Assembly: GCA_038238115.1 (NCBI GenBank)
Contig: JBBRYB010000094.1
Location: 1 to 9,996, forward strand
Length of the DNA: 9,996 nucleotides
Reading direction: 5' to 3'
Origin: JBBRYB01 sp038238115
GTDB lineage: Bacteria; Actinomycetota; Actinomycetes; Propionibacteriales; Nocardioidaceae
In this document: positions 6,637 through 9,996 of the stretch, one piece after another
Position numbering within the stretch: position 1 is the stretch's first letter
How the letters are laid out: every line of letters begins with the position of its first letter
Translations under genes and position numbers: made by a program
Notes under the pieces: generated by a model
What the model was told of the DNA's origin: nothing
The model's database searches: none
Seen by the model: the letters and a program-made list of their open reading frames with translations, nothing else

Positions 6637-7587
6637 TCATTCTGGCGACTGAAAAAGATTGGCGAGGTCGACGTTGCCGCCGCTGCAGATGACCCCGACG
6701 GTCTCGCCGGCACTGGGCTGGTAGACACCGCCCAGGATGGCGGCGAGTGCGGTGGCCCCGCCACCCTCGAGCCCGACTCGCAGCTCATCCCATGCGACGT
6801 GCTGCGCCTGCCGGATTGCGTGATCGGCGACTTCCACGCGCTGGATCTGGTGGGCGACGGCGGCGTCAAACCCGAGGCGACCGACCCGGCGCGGACCCAG
6901 GCTGTCGACTGCGGCGCCAGATACGTCGACGTCGACGGGTCCGCCGGCGTCCAGGGCGGCTCCCAGGCATCGTGCGGTGGACGGCTCGACACCGACGGTG
7001 CGGATGACGGTGCCGTGCAGCGCGGCCAGGGCTCCGGCGAGCAGGCCGCCGCCGCCCACGGCCACCAGAATGGCGTCAAGGTCTGGGACTTGGTCGGCGA
7101 ACTCCAGTGCGACCGTGCCGGCGCCGGCGACGGTCAGCGGCCGGTCGAAAGGGTGGATGAGCAGGGCCCCGGTGTCGGCGGCGTACTGCTCGGCGCTGAC
7201 CAAGCTCTGGTCGTAGACGTCGCCGACCACGGTGACCTCGGCGCCGTAGTCGGCGAGGCGGCGCAGCTTGATCGGCGGGCAGGTGGTGGGGACGAAGACC
7301 GCGGCGGGCACTCCGAGCCGTCGTGCGGCCCAGGCAACGGCTTGGCCGTGGTTGCCGCCACTGGCGGCGCACACTCCGGCGGCGGGGATCTCGCTGGCCA
7401 GCAGGCTGTTCAGGGCTCCCCGGGCTTTGAACGCGCCGGTGACCTGCAGGGACTCGAGCTTGAGCCACAACGGGGGGTTCTGTTCGCCGAGCTGGCCGGC
7501 TTCGACGCGCATGACGGGCGTGCGGCGAATCTGGATGCCGAGTCGGTGCCGTGCTGCGGCGACGTCGTAACGGGTGACCGATGTCAT
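6637..7587 (-). CDS. Threonine/serine dehydratase, PLP-dependent (fold type II)
   Basis: The 316-residue enzyme is full length for the family of threonine dehydratases and related serine or hydroxyamino-acid dehydratases. Lys54 in VTGAFKARGALNSL is the PLP Schiff-base lysine. SGGNHGQA (76-83) is the substrate/carboxylate loop, GGGGLLAG (178-185) is the phosphate-binding glycine loop, and CSGGN (301-305) carries the Ser that contacts the pyridine nitrogen. There is no C-terminal ACT domain, so it is the short, catabolic-type form. Such enzymes remove water and ammonia from hydroxyamino acids through an enamine intermediate. The Rid-family gene 42 bases upstream encodes the kind of protein that clears those intermediates. 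It is the last gene of the leftward operon. Which amino acid it uses is not readable from sequence. The ATG at 7587 has only a weak AGG upstream. Confidence 0.9.
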   Translation of the reverse strand: MTSVTRYDVAAARHRLGIQIRRTPVMRVEAGQLGEQNPPLWLKLESLQVTGAFKARGALNSLLASEIPAAGVCAASGGNHGQAVAWAARRLGVPAAVFVPTTCPPIKLRRLADYGAEVTVVGDVYDQSLVSAEQYAADTGALLIHPFDRPLTVAGAGTVALEFADQVPDLDAILVAVGGGGLLAGALAALHGTVIRTVGVEPSTARCLGAALDAGGPVDVDVSGAAVDSLGPRRVGRLGFDAAVAHQIQRVEVADHAIRQAQHVAWDELRVGLEGGGATALAAILGGVYQPSAGETVGVICSGGNVDLANLFQSPE

Positions 7588-7615
7588 GGCCTGTTGTGTG
7601 ATGGCCTGTGGTGTG
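7586..7615. repeat. 15-bp tandem duplication at the dehydratase start
   Basis: ATGGCCTGTTGTGTG (7586-7600) is followed directly by ATGGCCTGTGGTGTG (7601-7615); 14 of 15 positions agree. On the minus strand this is the untranslated gap between the Rid gene and the dehydratase. The copy next to the gene supplies two bases of its start codon. It looks like a local slippage duplication and changes the spacing before the start. Confidence 0.8.
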
Positions 7616-7629
7616 GTGCCTGGGCGGGG

Positions 7630-8019
7630 CTAGCTGCCACGGGCGGCGACCGCCTGGATCTCGATCTTGCAGCCGAACGGGAGAGCGCCGGCCTGGAAGG
7701 TGAACCGGGCAGGGGCCGTGGCCAGGTCCGGGAACTGGTCACGCCACCAAGTGTTGAGGGTGTCGTAGTCGCCGATGTCGTCGAGCACGCACTGCACGTA
7801 GACGATTTCCTCGGGGGAGTAGCCGGCGGCCTGGGCGATGGTGGTGATGTTGTGCCAGGCCAGTGTGGTCTCCTCCTCGAAGCTGCCCGGCTGGTACTTG
7901 CCGTCGGCGTTGAGGGCCGGCATGCCGCTGATGAAGCAGGCGCCGTCGGCCGAGGCGGCGAGGCTGAACGGGAAGCCGGCGGGTAGGCCCGGTCCGGTCG
8001 TCGTGCGGGTGATGGTCAC
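7630..8019 (-). CDS. Rid family (RidA/YjgF/UK114-like) protein
   Basis: The 129-residue protein has normal RidA length. RidA proteins form trimers and hydrolyse reactive enamine/imine products of PLP dehydratases to stable 2-oxo acids. The key arginine (Arg105, in ATAPARFTFQAGALPFG) and the following acidic residue (Glu120, in KIEIQAVAA) are present at the same positions as in E. coli RidA. The central segment FISGMPALNADGKYQPGSFE and the VYVQCVLDDIGDYDTLNTWW helix are also typical. I chose the GTG at 8019 because GAGGAG lies a few bases upstream and the protein has the right length. The frame extends further upstream only into the fumarylacetoacetate hydrolase remnant. The start overlaps that gene's stop as GTGA. 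It sits directly before a PLP dehydratase, so protection from, or completion of, that reaction is the likely role. A 2-aminomuconate-deaminase-like role is an alternative. Confidence 0.88.
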   Translation of the reverse strand: MTITRTTTGPGLPAGFPFSLAASADGACFISGMPALNADGKYQPGSFEEETTLAWHNITTIAQAAGYSPEEIVYVQCVLDDIGDYDTLNTWWRDQFPDLATAPARFTFQAGALPFGCKIEIQAVAARGS

Positions 8020-8475
8020 GGTGTGCTCTCCTCGATGTCGGGTGATCGGTCGATCGCCGGTGCAGTAGCGGTGTGCTGCAACGTCTGGTCGCCGACGCGG
8101 GTGGAGATCTCGTCTCCGGCCGTGAGGTAGCGCGGTGGTGTCCTGCCCATGCCGACTCCGGACGGGGCGCCGGTGAGGATGACGTCGCCGGGCAGCAGCG
8201 GCAGGACCGCGGACAGGTGGGTGACCAGCGTGGGGCCGAGTGTGGTGAAGCAGGGGAAGGACTTGCCCAGGCTGAACTGCGGAGTCCCGGCGGGGCGCAT
8301 CTGGACGTCGCGGGCGGAGAAGGTGAGCCGAGGTCGCCCAGTCGCGGAACGCCGACCAGTCGTCGTACACGTCGCGCGGCTGCGGGCCGAACCGAAGGTT
8401 GCTGGCTTCGGCGACGTCAACGGCGAGCCCACCGCGCACGATCTTGACTCGACCGGACACCACCGCTACCCGCAT
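8016..8475 (-). pseudogene. Fumarylacetoacetate hydrolase family gene with internal deletions
   Basis: Two pieces of an FAH-family enzyme lie in different frames. The ATG at 8475 opens MRVAVVSGRVKIVRGGLAVD and continues to YDDWSAFRDWATS (about 48 residues, to about 8332), a typical FAH N-terminus. The next frame over then gives LTFSARDVQ, QFSLGKSFPCF, and finally LPLLPGDVILTGAPSGVGMG and RYLTAGDEI, ending at TGA 8016-8018. These are C-terminal active-domain motifs. The middle, which in intact members of about 280-290 residues holds the metal-binding acidic residues, is missing. GPTLVT is joined straight to HLSAVLPLLPG, which suggests a second, in-frame loss of about 40 residues. The family cleaves or decarboxylates 2,4-dioxo acids. 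This copy should be inactive. Its stop still overlaps the Rid start, so it lay inside the operon. Confidence 0.75.
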
Positions 8476-8511
8476 GACGCACGACCCCGTCCTTCGCGCT
8501 GCACTGCGATG

Positions 8512-8913
8512 TCAGTCGGCCGTGGTCACGGCCGGGGCGCGCTGCGCCTGGCCCTGACCGAAGGAGATGTTGGCCAGCCCGATCTCGGTAATCATGACGA
8601 ACACGTCGTCGGTGCCGACCACGCCCGCGGCGACGAGGTTGCGGTTGATGTCGGCGAGCAGCGACTTCTTGATCTCGTCGTCGCGTCCCTGCAGGAAGGT
8701 GATCTCGATAATCAGCAGCTGGTCGCTGTAGGCCATGCCGAGGTAGGCGCCGGTGTGGCGGAAGTTGTCCTCGTCGTACTCGGTGAACAGCTGGTACCGG
8801 TCCTCCTGCGGAATTCTCAGGTTGCCCACCAGGGCGTCCTGGATCGCCGACGCGATGGCGTCCTTGTCCTGCGACGACCGCCCGCTACGCAGACTGATTT
8901 TGACCAACGGCAT
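8512..8913 (-). CDS. Tautomerase-superfamily protein (4-oxalocrotonate tautomerase-like)
   Basis: The 133-residue product begins MPLVKISLR, so removal of Met leaves the N-terminal proline that acts as catalytic base in the tautomerase superfamily. Length and motifs fit the longer, two-motif group (Tautomerase_2 type). RYQLFTEYDEDNF (about residues 39-51) is followed by DQLLIIEITFLQGRDDEIKK (about 64-83), TDDVFVMITEI (about 101-111) and the ANISFGQGQAQ tail (about 114-124). Such enzymes move double bonds in 2-hydroxy-dienoates and related oxo acids. GAGGAG on the minus strand seven bases before the ATG is a good ribosome site. The gene lies 79 bases after marR and 36 bases before the FAH remnant. 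The exact substrate is unknown. Confidence 0.88.
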   Translation of the reverse strand: MPLVKISLRSGRSSQDKDAIASAIQDALVGNLRIPQEDRYQLFTEYDEDNFRHTGAYLGMAYSDQLLIIEITFLQGRDDEIKKSLLADINRNLVAAGVVGTDDVFVMITEIGLANISFGQGQAQRAPAVTTAD

Positions 8914-8959
8914 GAGGTGCTCCTCGGTGAGTGGTTCGTCCGGTGTCCGGTCTGGACCT

Positions 8960-8971
8960 CGTTGTGCAACG
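8960..8971. promoter_or_regulatory. Palindrome between marR and the tautomerase gene
   Basis: CGTTGTGCAACG is a perfect 12-base inverted repeat (CGTTG, TG, CAACG) in the 79-base gap before the tautomerase gene. MarR proteins often bind short palindromes with TTG and CAA half-sites, so it could be a second operator for the upstream-encoded MarR protein. No clear -10 box lies beside it. It is short enough to arise by chance. Confidence 0.3.
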
Positions 8972-8992
8972 GTGCGTCAGCCTGGTGCGCGG

Positions 8993-9394
8993 TTACAGCG
9001 AGAGCAGGAGAGACCGAAAGTCGCGCGCCTCGGCTTTGCCCAGCTGTTCCTCGATCTGGGTTTGCGCCTGCTGCCACAGCGGATCTCCGCCCTGCAGCGC
9101 GGTCATACCTTTGTCCGTGAGCGCGATGGTCGCCGCGCGCCGGTCACCGCTGGATCCGCCGAGCTGTACGAATCCGTCCTTCTCCAAGACCCGGATGTTG
9201 CGGGCCACCGTCGAGCGTTCGAGCTCGGCCCGGTCGGCCAGCTCCTGGATCGAGATCGAGGAATCAACGTCGAGCCTGCGCAGCAGACCCCATTGGGCCA
9301 CGTTCACGCCGGCCGGCAGCAACGCCGCGTCGTAGAGCGCCGTGATCTTCCTTGTGGCGGCCCGCAGGCTGGTGCAGTAACAGTCCGTCTTCAC
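8993..9394 (-). CDS. MarR-family transcriptional regulator
   Basis: The 133-residue protein is a winged-helix repressor or activator of the MarR family. Helix AALLPAGVNVAQWGLLRRL (about residues 23-41) leads into the reading head ISIQELADRAELERSTVARN (about 48-67) and RVLEKDGFVQ. The wing SSGDRRAATIALTDKG (about 81-96) carries the conserved D-R-R. The GTG at 9394 is preferred: a TATACT box lies six bases upstream and the protein starts MKTDCYCTSLR as in relatives. The in-frame TTG at 9445 would place the promoter inside the gene. Cys5 and Cys7 near the N-terminus could sense oxidants or electrophiles, but this is a guess. The gene heads the leftward operon and probably controls it in response to the pathway substrate. 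Confidence 0.88.
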   Translation of the reverse strand: MKTDCYCTSLRAATRKITALYDAALLPAGVNVAQWGLLRRLDVDSSISIQELADRAELERSTVARNIRVLEKDGFVQLGGSSGDRRAATIALTDKGMTALQGGDPLWQQAQTQIEEQLGKAEARDFRSLLLSL

Positions 9395-9406
9395 AATACG
9401 AGTATA
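9395..9406 (-). promoter_or_regulatory. Leaderless -10 element of marR
   Basis: On the minus strand TATACT (9406-9401) is followed by six bases (CGTATT) and the GTG at 9394. The AT-rich stretch stands out in this GC-rich window. No Shine-Dalgarno sequence is present. No convincing -35 box lies 17 bases upstream. Confidence 0.6.
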
Positions 9407-9415
9407 TACACCTAT
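9396..9415. promoter_or_regulatory. Candidate MarR autoregulatory operator
   Basis: ATACGAGTATATACACCTAT is an imperfect palindrome: the two ten-base arms are complementary at eight positions. It covers the marR -10 box completely and stops two bases before the start codon. MarR-family proteins usually repress their own promoter through a palindrome of about this size, so this is the best operator candidate in the operon. Confidence 0.5.
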
Positions 9416-9555
9416 CTGACTGGCGCGGTAACCCTCGGTGGGCAACGACGGGTTGCGTCACCGGATGTCCCGGCGTAGGTCCCGGGTGTAACGGCGGTAG
9501 CGGCGGGCACCGGACAGTCGCCACAGCAGCCGCGCCGGCGCGGGCAGCAGAGAGA

Positions 9556-9750
9556 CAGGTAGCCGTCGGGTTCGAAGGTGAGGTCGATGTCCCCGTGCGG
9601 AGTACGGGGGTTCAGGGTGCGGATGCCGGCGAGAGCTTCGGGGGAGGTGTCGAAGGGGAGTCCTTCTACAAGGTCGTCAACGCGGATGACACCGCGAGGT
9701 CTGGCAGCGCTCGGGCGATGCTGTTCAAGGACGGCCAGGATCGCCGGGAG
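9556..9750 (-). pseudogene. Nucleotidyltransferase-like fragment with internal deletion
   Basis: A minus frame that opens after a TGA (9753-9751) reads LPAILAVLEQHR, then jumps to VDDLVEGLPFDTSPEALAG, IRTLNPRTPHGDIDLTFEPD and GYL. These pieces resemble the first helix and the C-terminal half of small actinobacterial nucleotidyltransferase-fold proteins of the kind found as antitoxin or AbiEii-like partners. In intact members the first helix is followed by a GG...D-D catalytic segment of roughly 50-70 residues, which is absent. There is no ATG or GTG start. After GYL the frame becomes Cys/Arg-rich, and another frame (PVSLLPAPARLLWRLSG, onward to TGA 9460-9458) may be unrelated. I read it as a decayed gene. 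The family call rests on memory of the motif TPHGDIDLTFEPDG and is moderate. Confidence 0.45.
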
Positions 9751-9847
9751 TCAAGCGAGGGCGGGTCAACCGGCACGACGGCGCGACTTCCTTGCAGGCT
9801 TGGCCGACAGCTTGGCCGGCACCTTGGACGGCTTGGACGCTGGCTCC

Positions 9848-9996
9848 TTAGATGCTCCTCTTCAGTGCGGTCAGGGTGGTGTCCCGGTTCTTCTCGAGCC
9901 GTTCTTGCTGGTCCGGGTGGCGGTGGGCGAGGGTGTCGAGGACGTCGTCGTGGTCGTCGTAGGTCTCCAGGCGGATGCGGGGTTCGAGGTCAGCGG
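9848..9996 (-). CDS. C-terminus of an unidentified protein (5' end outside window)
   Basis: A minus frame enters from the right edge and ends at TAA (9850-9848). The 48 visible residues include LEPRIRLETYDDHDDVLDTL, then AHRHPDQQERLEKNRDTTLT and ALKRSI. They are charged, soluble and protein-like, with no domain I can name. Just after the stop, another frame encodes a Lys/Ala/Pro-rich stretch (SKEPASKPSKVPAKLSAKPA, then RKSRRRAG and TGA near 9775). That looks like a basic C-terminal tail and could belong to this gene if a base has been lost near 9850. Confidence 0.4.
   Translation of the reverse strand, partial: ADLEPRIRLETYDDHDDVLDTLAHRHPDQQERLEKNRDTTLTALKRSI

Noticed and set aside
6610..7986. 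458-codon plus-strand open frame
   Set aside because: It is Gly/Ala/Asp-rich and antisense to the PLP dehydratase and the Rid gene, which have intact catalytic motifs.
8149..9120. 323-codon plus-strand open frame
   Set aside because: It lies opposite the FAH remnant, the tautomerase and marR, and shows no family features.

Overview
This window comes from a GC-rich genome with the habits of an actinobacterium. Third codon positions are mostly G or C, GTG starts are common, and at least three genes look leaderless, with a TANNNT box exactly six bases before the start codon. The protein families fit that phylum: a CocE/NonD hydrolase, a maltokinase N-terminal-cap-like protein, a pRiA4b ORF-3 protein and an antitoxin/Doc pair. 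I cannot name the genus.

Layout. 1-749 (+) is the C-terminal end of a CocE/NonD-type hydrolase. It converges on a LysR regulator (773-1663, -), and one hairpin spans both stop codons. From 1664 to 3201 there is no intact gene, only the C-terminal remnant of a TetR regulator (about 2330-2662, -) with an in-frame stop. A pRiA4b ORF-3 protein (3202-3735, -) then stands divergent from a ribbon-helix-helix antitoxin/Doc toxin operon (3895-4472, +) that has a palindrome over its promoter. Next come a GNAT acetyltransferase (4704-5330, +), a maltokinase-cap-like protein with an apparent one-base frameshift (5568-6166, +) and a 5'-truncated SnoaL/NTF2-like gene (6167-6478, +).

The second half is a leftward gene set that looks like one operon: MarR regulator (9394-8993), tautomerase (8913-8512), fumarylacetoacetate-hydrolase-family gene (8475-8016, decayed), Rid-family protein (8019-7630) and PLP-dependent threonine/serine dehydratase (7587-6637). 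A PLP dehydratase releases a reactive enamine and Rid proteins hydrolyse such products, so those two fit together biochemically. The tautomerase and FAH-family gene suggest the wider job was breakdown of an oxo- or amino-acid intermediate. The FAH gene has lost two internal segments, so the pathway as first assembled is probably broken. Upstream of marR (9458-9996, -) lie a nucleotidyltransferase-like fragment and the C-terminus of an unidentified protein.

The window mixes a few working genes with many partly deleted ones and a toxin-antitoxin pair, which is typical of an accessory region in decay. I see no clear new defence or mobile system. The most useful leads are the MarR/tautomerase/FAH/Rid/dehydratase operon with its candidate operators, and the repeated leaderless promoter geometry. 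No tRNA, rRNA, CRISPR array or intact insertion sequence was recognised.
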